A DNA stretch of 64,000 bases from JANXZS01 sp963797255. Lineage in GTDB: Bacteria; Acidobacteriota; Terriglobia; Terriglobales; Acidobacteriaceae. Both the position numbers and the translations under genes were made by a program. The first letter of the stretch is position 1; each line of letters opens with the position of its first letter. The notes beneath the pieces are model-generated. The model worked only from the letters and a program-made list of their open reading frames with translations. It was not told the origin of the DNA and searched no databases. Positions 47,487 through 56,317 of the stretch are shown piece by piece. The stretch lies in assembly GCA_963797255.1 (NCBI GenBank), contig CAWCOV010000030.1, positions 860,459 through 924,458 of the forward strand. Direction: 5' to 3'.

Positions 47487-48581
47487 TCACTTCTCCAACA
47501 ATGCGCGTGCTGCCCACATCACCGGTGCCTGGCCATGGAAGTCTCCAGTCTTGCGCGGCCGCGCCATGTAGTAGGCATAATCATTTTGCTTGTTCGTGCC
47601 CGCACAAACGTTGGTTACGTTTGCGTTCTGATCCACGTAGCCTGCCAGTGCAATCCAACCCTTTCGAGCAGCAGGACCGTACGTGGTCTCATCCAACCAT
47701 CCGTGTTTCACTCCTTCTACCAGCGCGAAAGTAAACATCCCCGTACTTGAAGCCTCTGTCCAGGATTCAGGATGGTCGATGAGTTGCCGCCACATCCCAT
47801 CTGTTCCCTGATATTTCAGAAGCTCTGCCATCATCTTGCGATAGCCATCCAGAATCGGCGAACGGTTTGGATTGTCTTGCGGTAGAGACAGCAGCATCTC
47901 AGTCATTCCGGCCGCCACCCACCCGTTGCCGCGGCCCCAGTAAAAAGGCACATCCGGAGCGTGATAGAACAGTCCGTTAGGCTGCTGCAACTTCTTCAGA
48001 TAGGCCACCATTTCATTTGCTGCACGATCAATGTACTTGTGATCGCCCGTTGCGCGGTACGCCTCCACTTGCAGGATCGTGATCATGAACATGTCATCGA
48101 TCCAGTAGCGCGTTTGTCCTGAAAGACCATCAGGCTGAGGGTGGCTCCATTGCCGGTCCGCATAATGAAGACCCATCTTGCGAAGCTCCTCGTCCTTATT
48201 CTCAATCGACATCTGCAACGGCACTACGCCGAAGATCTCGTAGTCGAGGTGCTCCTTGTCGGGGATGAGGTGATTGCCTTCCGGTGTGAGCAATGGCTGG
48301 AAGCGGGCGTGCAACTTTGTTCGCAGCGCCGCGTCGCCCACCACATCTGAGTACGCCAGTGAGCCATACCAGATGCAAACCTCCGGATACATCACCACAG
48401 CCTCCTGGTGGGGACTCTCGAGAAAATGCTGAGAAACCCGGTCTCCCACTACCCTGGGATCGGCTCCCTCAGGCCAGTCTGTGAAGTATTTATTCTGCGC
48501 GAACACGCTTGGCATACCGAACGAGAATGGCAGGACGAGAAGGGCAACCGCAACAGCTTTCAAAGCAAGCGATCTCTTCAC
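47487..48581 (-). CDS. Exported GH105 unsaturated glucuronyl/rhamnogalacturonyl hydrolase
   Basis: A 364-residue secreted enzyme of the GH105/GH88 (alpha/alpha)6 barrel group, which removes the unsaturated uronic acid left by polysaccharide lyases. Landmarks: 'YWIDDMFMITILQVEAY' with catalytic Asp about residue 162 or 163, 'DVPFYWGRGNGWVAAGM', and the helical hairpin repeats. Start GTG 48581 gives signal peptide 'VKRSLALKAVAVALLVLP'; the frame continues upstream to 48665 without a signal. First gene of a two-gene operon with the exported VOC protein. Together with the secreted beta-helix protein it points to pectin-type polymer use. Confidence 0.88.
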   Translation of the reverse strand: MKRSLALKAVAVALLVLPFSFGMPSVFAQNKYFTDWPEGADPRVVGDRVSQHFLESPHQEAVVMYPEVCIWYGSLAYSDVVGDAALRTKLHARFQPLLTPEGNHLIPDKEHLDYEIFGVVPLQMSIENKDEELRKMGLHYADRQWSHPQPDGLSGQTRYWIDDMFMITILQVEAYRATGDHKYIDRAANEMVAYLKKLQQPNGLFYHAPDVPFYWGRGNGWVAAGMTEMLLSLPQDNPNRSPILDGYRKMMAELLKYQGTDGMWRQLIDHPESWTEASSTGMFTFALVEGVKHGWLDETTYGPAARKGWIALAGYVDQNANVTNVCAGTNKQNDYAYYMARPRKTGDFHGQAPVMWAARALLEK

Positions 48582-48789
48582 ATTTGCTCCGGGCCGGGCA
48601 GTATCCGGCAAATTCTTGAACTCACAAGGATACGACACGTCACGCTTTGTTGGGATCGGTCCCAACGATCTTCGATGTTCTTCTCAGATGGGATGCGGTC
48701 TCGGCAATCGTTCAATGGTTTGAGTTAATATTGCGGGGGTCCACAAGAATGGAATTGATATTGAGAAGTAACCCGGAAAGGTGTGGGTA

Positions 48790-49878
48790 ATGATTCGCAA
48801 AATAGCCATCAATACCGGAGGCGGAGATGCACCCGGCTTGAATGCGGTAATTCAGGCGGCCACGTTAGCCGCCACAAAGCTGGGATGGGAGATTTACGGA
48901 ATTCGCGAAGGCTTTTCAGGGATTCTTGATCCTGACAACTACGAAGACGGAGGCTTGATCCATCTCACTCCGGATCGCGTGCGAAACATCAGTCATCTCG
49001 GCGGAACAATACTCGGCACTGTGAACAAGGGCAATCCGTTCAAGGTATCGGAGTCGCTCCAGGGCGGAGTTCAGGTTCAACAAGACAGGTCAGAGGAAGT
49101 AATGGCCGGCTTCCGGAAGCACAACCTGGATGCTCTCATAGCGATTGGTGGGGATGGCAGTCTTACCATTGCCAACTCGTTTTACGAACGAGGCCTGCGT
49201 GTAGTTGGTGTACCAAAAACAATCGATAACGATTTGGAGTCGACAGTCCTTACTTTCGGTTACCAAACGGCTGTCAGTTTCGCGACCGAGTGCATTGACC
49301 GGTTGCATTCGACAGCGGACGCACATCGACGAATTATGGTGATTGAAGTAATGGGGCGCTACGCGGGCTGGATCGCGCTGAACGCCGGGATTGCCGGCCG
49401 CGCCGACGCCATTCTGATACCAGAGCTGCCCTATAGTATGGACAAACTCGCTGAACACATCCGCTCGCGGAATCGACCTTACTCGATCATCGTTGTGGCT
49501 GAAGGCGCCAAACCGGTTGGTGGAGAAGTCTCAGTGATGGCGCGGGAGGTGGGAAGACAGGAGCGACTGGGCGGAGTAGCCGAACAAATTGCGGCGCAGA
49601 TTGAAGCGGCCACAGGAAGAGAAACGCGATCGCTCGTGTTGGGACATCTGCTCCGTGGAGGATCCCCGATTGCCTTTGATCGGATCCTGGGTCTGTCGTT
49701 CGGTGCAGCTGCAGTGTCGGCCCTGGCCCAGGGCGAGAACGGAGTTATGGTCGCACTCCAACCGCCGCGAATCCGCTTTGTACCTCTCGCTGTGGCGATC
49801 GAGAAGTTAAAACTTGTGCCCCTCGATGGCGAGGCAGTAGCGACCGCCAGGGCTTTGGACATCTGTCTGGGCGATTGA
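48790..49878 (+). CDS. pfkA: 6-phosphofructokinase (group III ATP-type by key residues)
   Basis: A 362-residue PFK that phosphorylates fructose 6-phosphate in glycolysis. ATG 48790 has GGAAAGG eight bases upstream. Motifs: 'NTGGGDAPGLNAVIQ' (nucleotide loop) at residues 8-22, 'IGGDGSLTIA' at about 118-127 and 'PKTIDNDL' at about 141-148 with the catalytic Asp. The Gly after GGD is the residue seen in ATP-dependent enzymes, while Lys in PKTIDND is usual in PPi-dependent ones; this mix marks the group III ATP-PFKs known from actinomycetes. Standalone between the GH105 operon (divergent) and an LssY-C-like gene. Phosphoryl donor is inferred. Confidence 0.9.
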   Translation: MIRKIAINTGGGDAPGLNAVIQAATLAATKLGWEIYGIREGFSGILDPDNYEDGGLIHLTPDRVRNISHLGGTILGTVNKGNPFKVSESLQGGVQVQQDRSEEVMAGFRKHNLDALIAIGGDGSLTIANSFYERGLRVVGVPKTIDNDLESTVLTFGYQTAVSFATECIDRLHSTADAHRRIMVIEVMGRYAGWIALNAGIAGRADAILIPELPYSMDKLAEHIRSRNRPYSIIVVAEGAKPVGGEVSVMAREVGRQERLGGVAEQIAAQIEAATGRETRSLVLGHLLRGGSPIAFDRILGLSFGAAAVSALAQGENGVMVALQPPRIRFVPLAVAIEKLKLVPLDGEAVATARALDICLGD

Positions 49879-50077
49879 TCCTGCGCAGAGAGGCTAATCG
49901 GCAAAGAAAAGCCAGCATCGGCGGCATGCATCGGACCCGAGGGCAGATTTGCTGCAAGGCGCTCAGGTGCGGAGGCTAAATTGCTGGGAGGGACGAAGAG
50001 ATGGACAAAGAACGATCCCGATGAGACGATTTTAGAATGGGATTGCATTTCTCTACCTCTTATTCCGAGTTGCTGTT

Positions 50078-51631
50078 TTGTCCGAGAGATTCCTGGCAAC
50101 CTCGCCTAAGTCAGATTTGGGAAGGCGCTCGTTGAGGTTGAGAATCCCGCTGGGTCCGGGCTGCGGCCTCGGACTTCTATTTTTCTTGGCGTCTGCGAGT
50201 TTTGCGCTGGGCTGTGATCAACTGCCCGAAGGCCAGTCGCTCTGGATCCGACTCTCCAGTCCGGTTTCTACTTATACCGCCCACGTAGGTGATGCGGTAC
50301 ACGCGGTTCTGACGCAGGATGTCGATTGTGGCGACGACGTTCTATTGCCCATGGGCACGACGATCGACGGCGTGGTTCGCTCCAAGCGCAAGGTGGGATG
50401 GGGCATTCGTCATGAGACCGCGGCGCTTGAGCTTGAATTCAATCGAGCGATCGTGAGCGATGGTTCAATCGTCAAGATGTCGGCCGAAGTGGAGGAAGTG
50501 GAAAACGCGCGCGAGCAGGTGAAGAACGGTGTTATCCGCGGCGTGCTCAGCAGCGACACTTTTCAGGGCCGAATCAACAGCCGCCTGATTCACATGCCCA
50601 CATTGAATCCCTACTCCGATTTGGGATTGATAGTTTACAAGGCGACCTTTCCGATTTTTCCTGAACCAGAGATTTACTATCCAGTGGGTACCGACATTCG
50701 CCTGAAGCTGAAGACCCCGGTTTCCTCGCTCGCGATCCCGGCGGCAACGACGAATGATGCGGCCTCATTTGATACGTCCCAGCTCGATGAGTGGATCCAG
50801 GAGATGCCAGAACGCACAACGACCACGAAATCCGTGAGTGCCGACTTGATTAACCTGGTATTCCTTGGATCGCGGCAGCAAGTACAAGCAGCATTTCTTG
50901 AGGCGGGTTGGCACACCAGCGATCCAGTATCGAAGCGTTCGTTTGCGCGCAGTCTTTATGCACTGTTGAACAACAGCGGATACGCGCAGCAGCCGATGAA
51001 GACTTTCCTGCTGGATGGCAAACCGCAGGACATGAGTTGGCAGAAGGGTCTAAACGATTACGGTCGGCGTGACCATCTGCGCATTTGGGAACGGCCGATC
51101 GAAGGGTCAATTGACTCGGCCTGGGTCAGTTCTTCCACTCGCGATACCAGCGCGATCCTCTCCGTTAAGTACCGCGGCTTTTTACACCATATTTCGCCGG
51201 ACATCGACGAAGAACGTGCCAAGGTGATTCGTGATCTCAAATTTGCCGGATGCATCAGTTCAGTCAGCTATGTTGCCCGTCCCGAAAGCCCCACGTTCAC
51301 TCAAAATTCTACCGGAGACTGGATGCGGACCGACGGCTCCATTGCCGTCATTCAATTGAGGAAATGCGAACCCCGCAATCCCGAGCTTAATGCGAACTCA
51401 GGCGGCGGCCACTTCAAGCCGGGGAATCACGTATTCCGCTATCTGCGGCGGGGAATCCTTACTTTTCGGAGCGATATCTGGCGAGCCAATATCATTTATG
51501 GCATGTTTGACGCTGGACGCATGACGGTGCGGGCTCTGCGCCGCCCGCCCGTGGTACACCCCTTCGGTGAGAGCCATCTCCCACTTCCCTTGGTTGCACA
51601 ATTGCAGATTTCTCAAGAGGACAGTCAGTAG
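50078..51631 (+). CDS. Exported protein with LssY C-terminal-like domain
   Basis: A 517-residue protein with an N-terminal hydrophobic export segment around residues 27-45 ('GLGLLFFLASASFALG'). Residues about 50-215 are beta-rich ('SLWIRLSSPVSTYTAHVGD', 'LLPMGTTIDGVV'), resembling a conjugal-transfer-style TraB/TrbI beta domain seen in secreted acidobacterial proteins. The C-terminal half ('SADLINLVFLGSRQQVQAAF', 'DGKPQDMSWQKGLND', 'RRDHLRIWE') matches the LssY C-terminal domain, of unknown function, often with PAP2 phosphatases. Start TTG 50078 is uncertain. It is the last intact chromosomal gene before the tmRNA-derived attachment site. Confidence 0.65.
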   Translation: MSERFLATSPKSDLGRRSLRLRIPLGPGCGLGLLFFLASASFALGCDQLPEGQSLWIRLSSPVSTYTAHVGDAVHAVLTQDVDCGDDVLLPMGTTIDGVVRSKRKVGWGIRHETAALELEFNRAIVSDGSIVKMSAEVEEVENAREQVKNGVIRGVLSSDTFQGRINSRLIHMPTLNPYSDLGLIVYKATFPIFPEPEIYYPVGTDIRLKLKTPVSSLAIPAATTNDAASFDTSQLDEWIQEMPERTTTTKSVSADLINLVFLGSRQQVQAAFLEAGWHTSDPVSKRSFARSLYALLNNSGYAQQPMKTFLLDGKPQDMSWQKGLNDYGRRDHLRIWERPIEGSIDSAWVSSSTRDTSAILSVKYRGFLHHISPDIDEERAKVIRDLKFAGCISSVSYVARPESPTFTQNSTGDWMRTDGSIAVIQLRKCEPRNPELNANSGGGHFKPGNHVFRYLRRGILTFRSDIWRANIIYGMFDAGRMTVRALRRPPVVHPFGESHLPLPLVAQLQISQEDSQ

Positions 51632-51654
51632 AGCCCAATCTGGGTTTTAGGTGT

Positions 51655-51678
51655 TGGTGGAGGCGGCGGGAGTCGAAC
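51655..51678 (-). other. ssrA: Attachment-site remnant: 3' end of the tmRNA gene
   Basis: Read on the minus strand this is GTTCGACTCCCGCCGCCTCC followed by ACCA, the exact T-loop, T-arm 3' half, acceptor 3' half and CCA tail of bacterial tmRNA. The bases 5' of it (CAAGAAA on the minus strand) cannot form the T-stem and no tmRNA body follows, so only the 3' tip is present. It is the sequence used as att core by many tyrosine-integrase elements in ssrA. Confidence 0.85.
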
Positions 51679-51758
51679 TTTCTTGGGGTCTTGCCCATGT
51701 TTAAGTTGCTGATTCTAATAAATGACGAAGGGGCATAAAATGCCTGTTCGCCGGGTCC

Positions 51759-51915
51759 ATCGTACAGTTATCGTACAGTCGGCCTCTGAAAATCACGGGA
51801 AATATCACCCAAGCTGATTCGCCGTGTTCGGCCCTGTGCAAGGGTTTCGTAGTAGCTCGACCCGAGTCTCGCGGGCTGAGATGCTTCGATCTGTCCTGCG
51901 CGATCGTACAGTCGG
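51759..51915. repeat. Three direct repeats ATCGTACAGT beside the att site
   Basis: ATCGTACAGT occurs at 51759-51768, 51770-51779 and 51903-51912; the last two extend to ATCGTACAGTCGG. They lie 80-240 bases from the att core, the distance at which arm-type integrase or excisionase sites are found in tyrosine-recombinase elements. The region 51632-51996 otherwise holds no gene that I can support. Confidence 0.5.
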
Positions 51916-51996
51916 AGACCTCAAACCTTCGCCAGTCGCACTTTTTGGCCATTTGGAGGAACCGCCTCCAGTATGCGGGCACACGTCGATACCGGA

Positions 51997-52422
51997 TCAG
52001 ACATCTCCTTCCGTGGGAAGGGCAACGCGCCGAAGCTCTACCCTGCCGTCCTTCTTGACGCCTACCTCGAGCAACTGGTTAGTGAGATCGCCGTTCTTTA
52101 CAAGCTCGTCAAGAATCAGTGCGAAAAGCTGACGTTGCAGGTCGAGATTCAACCCAAACGGAGCGTCGACGCACACAAGGCCTGCATGCAGGCGAACGTC
52201 CGCGTATTCTCCGGCAGACCCTGGTTTGTCCGCTGGCCCGCGAAAGTCGATGCTGTTATTCGTTACGAAGGTCCAATCTCCTTCGAGAATGGTTCGCTTG
52301 AGTTCCCAGTCCTTCTTGCCTGCTTTTCCGAGGTGGTTCACGTGCGAGCAAAGAAAGCCCTTCTGCTGGGCGTCGGATACCAGCAAAGGGCTTAGGTTTT
52401 CGTCAATCAGGATTCTATGCAA
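51997..52422 (-). CDS. DUF5615 PIN-like toxin
   Basis: A 141-residue PIN-like protein, the probable ribonuclease toxin of a type II pair. N-terminus 'LHRILIDENLSPLLVSDAQQ' and 'WTFVTNNSIDF' carry the acidic residues of the Mut7-C/DUF5615 fold (DEN and NxxDF). The start is TTG 52422, with CGGAGG eight bases upstream, only four bases after the antitoxin stop. An earlier start in the same frame (52695) would overlap the antitoxin entirely and lacks signal. The C-terminal third is less typical of the family and mostly hydrophilic. Intact, unlike its antitoxin. Confidence 0.75.
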   Translation of the reverse strand: MHRILIDENLSPLLVSDAQQKGFLCSHVNHLGKAGKKDWELKRTILEGDWTFVTNNSIDFRGPADKPGSAGEYADVRLHAGLVCVDAPFGLNLDLQRQLFALILDELVKNGDLTNQLLEVGVKKDGRVELRRVALPTEGDV

Positions 52423-52426
52423 ACTC

Positions 52427-53061
52427 CTAGCCTCCGATAGAGGCGCTGCGAAGTCGCTTTTTGGAAACGGAGACCGTGAGGCCCCTTGGCAGGCTCCGGC
52501 GCCGAGGACGGCCTCTCTGAGGGTTCGCCTTCGCGTAGATCGAAGCCAACCCGATCTGCGACTGCGTGAGACTCGGATAGATATCCAGAATCTCTTGAGC
52601 GGGCGTGCCAGAATCGACCAGGCTGGCAACGTCGTGCACCGGAATGCGTGTTCCTCGGATGACAGGCGTGCCGCGGAGAATCTCCGGATCCTCAACGACC
52701 ATCTGCTGGGCGACCTTCAGCTGGCTCAGGCGGCGGTCGACGTCTTCCCAGATCGAGGACAGTAGGACCTTTACAGTCCGGGATTCTTCGAACTTGCAGT
52801 GCCGAAGTTCTGTCCATGAGTGATTGTGTGCCAGTGCGCCGCGCATCGTTTTGACCCGCGCCGCCGCTGTTAGCACCTCCTCAGTCTCGAAATAGAAGGC
52901 GATCCACAGACAGGCGTCTTTGCGCACAGTCCGGTTAGGGAGGTCTTGTAGAGTTTCTTGGGAAAAATCCGCTTGTCGATCATCCTGTTGATTTTGGCAA
53001 CCGTGACACCTGCGGCAATCGCCGCCTCATTCGTTGTCAGGTTCTCGATTATGGCTGCCAT
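52427..53061 (-). pseudogene. DUF433 antitoxin with N-terminal helix-turn-helix, split by a frameshift near 52930
   Basis: Two pieces in different frames. 53061 opens 'MAAIIENLTTNEAAIAAGVT' with a MerR/excisionase-like helix-turn-helix, running to about 'KLYKTSLTGL'. The continuation 'VRKDACLWIAFYFETEEVL' and the DUF433 part 'EILRGTPVIRGTRIPVHDVA' are one frame over, starting at GTG 52927. Adding one base near 52930 joins them into the usual ~210-residue form. Possibly the GTG-started part (166 residues) is still made and neutralises the toxin, but without the DNA-binding domain. The toxin gene follows directly. Upstream lies an AT-rich hairpin. Confidence 0.75.
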
Positions 53062-53297
53062 GGGTGTCCTCTACAGATCTATCATAAATCATCTCCCAAA
53101 GGAGAACAATTATCACACAAGAAAGTCCTTCGCTCTGCGCCGGGAACCTTGAGACTTCGCAGTCCTCGGCAATGAGCTTTAGAAGTGCCGAACGGATTGA
53201 CGACTAATTCGGAAACCGTGCGAAGGTAACTTTAGATCGGGGCAGGGACTAATATGCCGGAAGCATCGTCTGACTGCGAAGATACATAGAGCGGTGC

Positions 53298-53324
53298 AAA
53301 ATATGCGATAAAATCGCATATTTT
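53298..53324. repeat. Perfect AT-rich hairpin upstream of the toxin-antitoxin pair
   Basis: AAAATATGCGAT (53298-53309) and its complement ATCGCATATTTT (53313-53324) flank a 3-base loop, followed by one more T and GCGGG. With A-tract and T-tract on the two sides it could terminate transcripts in both directions or act as an operator. It lies 237 bases upstream of the antitoxin start. Confidence 0.7.
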
Positions 53325-53425
53325 TGCGGGTTCGGTTCAACGCCCGGAAGGTCGCGGCCAGTGATCGTGTTTAACTGCGGCGAACGCCCCCGTCCAACCG
53401 GGCTCTGCCCCGGTTTCTTATTTCA

Positions 53426-53558
53426 CATTCCCGGAATAGAGGAATGATAAGCCGAGGCGCAAAAGCCGGTGTCAAGGCTCTTTGACCGCGAGAGCGGCGC
53501 GCGATGCGCGGCCTTGACACTGGCAGGGCCTCGGCTAAGCTCCGTCTATCCGGGAATG
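53426..53558. repeat. 133-bp nested inverted repeat, branched hairpin
   Basis: Outer arms CATTCCCGGAATAGA (53426-53440) and TCTATCCGGGAATG (53545-53558) pair with one bulge. Next, GCCGAGGC (53451-53458) pairs with GCCTCGGC (53528-53535), and GCCGGTGTCAAGGC (53465-53478) with GCCTTGACACTGGC (53511-53524, one mismatch). The apex holds two small hairpins: CCGC-GAGA-GCGG (53486-53497) and GCGC-GAT-GCGC (53499-53509). The result is a long interrupted stem with a forked head. No gene covers it (gap 53062-53631). It could be an origin of transfer or replication, a structured RNA, or a palindromic mobile repeat; none is proven. Confidence 0.85.
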
Positions 53559-53631
53559 TTAGTGAGAGTGCATCTTCACAAGCCAAGACCGAAACCCTGA
53601 CTGATCTGATTTGTGTGCGTGGTTTGTGGTT

Positions 53632-56317
53632 CTAACTTGTGCGCCGCTGGCTCCTGTTGAATGGCGGGGGAATGGGACACGTCGCGGCTGAGTTCCTGGC
53701 CAGCATCGCTGCATTGTTGGTATAAATCTGCGCGTCATAGCGCCCACGCGAGACTGAGACATAGGCCATGCGGCTGTTGAGCAGATCCTTGGCACCCAGT
53801 TCGGTGTCCACGTGAATCAAGACACGGTCGGCAGTCTGTCCCTGGCTGGAGTGGCTGGTCATGGCATACCCATGATCGAGATGCGGATGCTTGTGCGGAT
53901 TGAGTTCAACCATACGCCCACCGTCGATCTTCAACCGCAGCCGCCCGTCTCCGTCGATGCTCTCGATGGTCGCCAACTCGCGGTTTGCAACTCTGAGGTT
54001 GTTGGCCGGCGCAGTGAACTGGATGCGGCGCCTACTGAAAAACTCCGCATCTCCTTCCGAAAGACTGAGACTCCCTGCTGCCTGCGCGGATCGTAAGTGC
54101 GCTGCGTGCCATCCTGCAACTCAACTGTCAGCCGGTTGTTCGGAGCGTCGATACTCTTCACCTGTGCGTACGCGCCTTTCCCGATGCCGCTCTCCTTCGA
54201 TGCGCGCGAATAGCGCAGCACATCGCCCACCTCATAGCGCGCGGCCCATGTGCGGTCCGCGCCGGTGAGGTCTTGGCGCGGCACTAGCGTCATGATGCGA
54301 TGCTCCTCGTTGCTGACGAGGCCGGTCCGCTGCAATTCCGCATGGACACGCTCGTTGATCTCTATGCGAGAGCGATTATCGGGAGAAATCACCAGCGTGT
54401 TCTCTGGCGATTTTGCGTACTCCTTCGCGATAGCAGCGATGCGCTCGTCGCACCCTTGAACCTCATGGACGCGGCCCTGCCGCTCAAGATTCTGGACTGC
54501 TTCGCGCACTTCACCCCGCGCAAGCTGCTCGACTACCTCTTTTAGTTCTGGCTCTTTCTGGCGCACGATCTCTTCGAGCTTCACCGTTTTCATACCGGCG
54601 TCTTGAAGCTGCGCGAAGGGTCGCCCGGCCTCAACCGACTCATGTTGCCGCCGGTCGCCGACGAGCAACACACGGTCGTTCGCATGGAGCCGGTTCACAA
54701 ACTCATGCACCTGTCGGGTCGATGCCAGCGAGGATTCGTCGAGCACATAGAGCCGTTTCTCCCCGCTATGCGGCTGCTGTCCGTGTACCAAATGCTTCTG
54801 AAGCGTGGATATCTCCATGCCTGCTTCCCCAAGCTTCTGCGCCGCGCTAGACGTTGGCGCGAAACCTTCCACCCTGTAGCCCTCGGCCTCCGCACCTTCG
54901 CGGATCACGGACAGAGTCGTTATCTTGCCCGCGCCTGCGATGCCATCTAAACCGACAACCTTCTCCCGCGAAAGAAAGTTTTCGTCTACCGCTTGGCGCT
55001 GCGACGCATTCAACTCCGGGTGGCGATCTTCCGTGGCGATGCGCACTTGCGGCGAGACCAGCGTCGGGATCGCTAAACCCGCGCCGATTCCCCTCCTGCA
55101 TCCGTGCGACGAGCTCGCGTTCCATGCGAAGCATGGTAGCGGTGGTGTACTGTCGGCCGCTCCAGCATGATCGACCGTCGCGGAACTCGCCTCGCGCGGC
55201 CCGCTCCGAGAACTCCTGATGGATATGGGCATACGTCGTCTCACCCATGCCGCGATTGAGCGCCGTTTCCAGAGGTCGCGCCGGTTCAGCACGGCGGAAC
55301 GCTCGAAGAGATGATCGCGGGCATAGGTGACAGCCTGTTGCGCGATTCGGTCCGGTTCGAACGTGGCACGGTTCATGCGCCCGCGCCTCGACCACCACTT
55401 TGTCGGCCTGATGTCCATACTGCGCGGCCAGCTCGCGGTGCCGCTCCAATACCTCTCCCGGCGATAGCAGCTCTTTGCTGTCTCGCGTGCGGTGGGCTGC
55501 GACCTGCGCGGCTCCCGCGCCATCTATCCCTATCTCGCGGAGATGGTCTTTGATCTGTTCCCGGCGCGGGCTGCTGGCTTCCAGATACTCTTTCGTATAG
55601 CCCTTGATCTCCGGCTGTCCGTGCTTGCCGCGCTCCAGATCATAGCCCAAACCCTGCAGATCGTATTGACAACTCGGAACGGTAAATGCGGTGGCATAGC
55701 GTTGCGATGCAAATAGTTCCTGCGGCTGCAAGGCGCGTGTCTGTGACCGTTGTCGCGCTCGGTGACGTTGAAAATTACAGCATGAGTATGAAGCTGCGGC
55801 GCGGCGTAACCGTCCACGGGACGCGCGGTGTCGTGCTCGAAGGTAGCTGCGATGAATTTGCCTGTCGTCTCCGGGGCATGAACATTGCCGATGCGGGCCT
55901 GCGTGTACTTCTCCAACTCGTTAAGTGCCACGCGGACGCTCTCCCGATGCGCCTCTCTTACGCGCTCATCGCCCCCAACAAGCGCAGTGAGCGATACCGA
56001 TTTTGGAGCGGAGAACGTGGCATCCCAACCGGCGCGATGCTCCACGCTCGTCACTTCCTTGCCAAATTTTCCTTCATAAGTTCTAGAGGCTTGATGACGA
56101 ACGAGCTGCACTTCCGTGTGCGGATGCTGGCCTTCCGTCAATCTGGCGAAATGCTCATTGCCAACTGGACCCGATAAACCCCACTGCTCGGCCAGCTTGC
56201 CCTGCCACTCACTATGCCCCTGCTGGTCGCGGCTCCAATAGTTCTGCCGTTCCGACGCAAACTCCCGCTCATGGTACGTCCGCACCTGGCTGGCAGATAT
56301 TGGTTTCGGGTCGGCAT
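53632..56317 (-). pseudogene. MobF-type relaxase/helicase (TrwC/TraA-like), multiply frameshifted
   Basis: Nearly full length (~895 codons) but in several frames. ATG 56317, after GGAG, is out of frame by one with 'ADPKPISASQVRTYHEREF', the TrwC N-terminus. The relaxase part has 'SAPKSVSLTALVG' and the HUH motif 'PQLHTHAVIF'. Then come shifts near 55745, 55385, 55270, 55095 and 54030. The helicase part has 'LDGIAGAGKITTL', a Walker A with Ile where Thr is expected, 'LYVLDESSLAS' (Walker B) and 'MTSHSSQGQTADRVLIHV'. Such enzymes nick oriT and unwind DNA in conjugation. At least six frame changes and a damaged Walker A make it non-functional as read. Confidence 0.85.

Noticed and set aside
51701..51982. 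93-codon minus-strand frame beside the att site as an integrase remnant
   Set aside because: No tyrosine-recombinase catalytic motif (R, HxxR, Y) could be found in any frame.
53426..53558. Integron attC site
   Set aside because: Length and nesting fit, but the ends lack the GTTRRRY and RYYYAAC core sites and no integron integrase is present.
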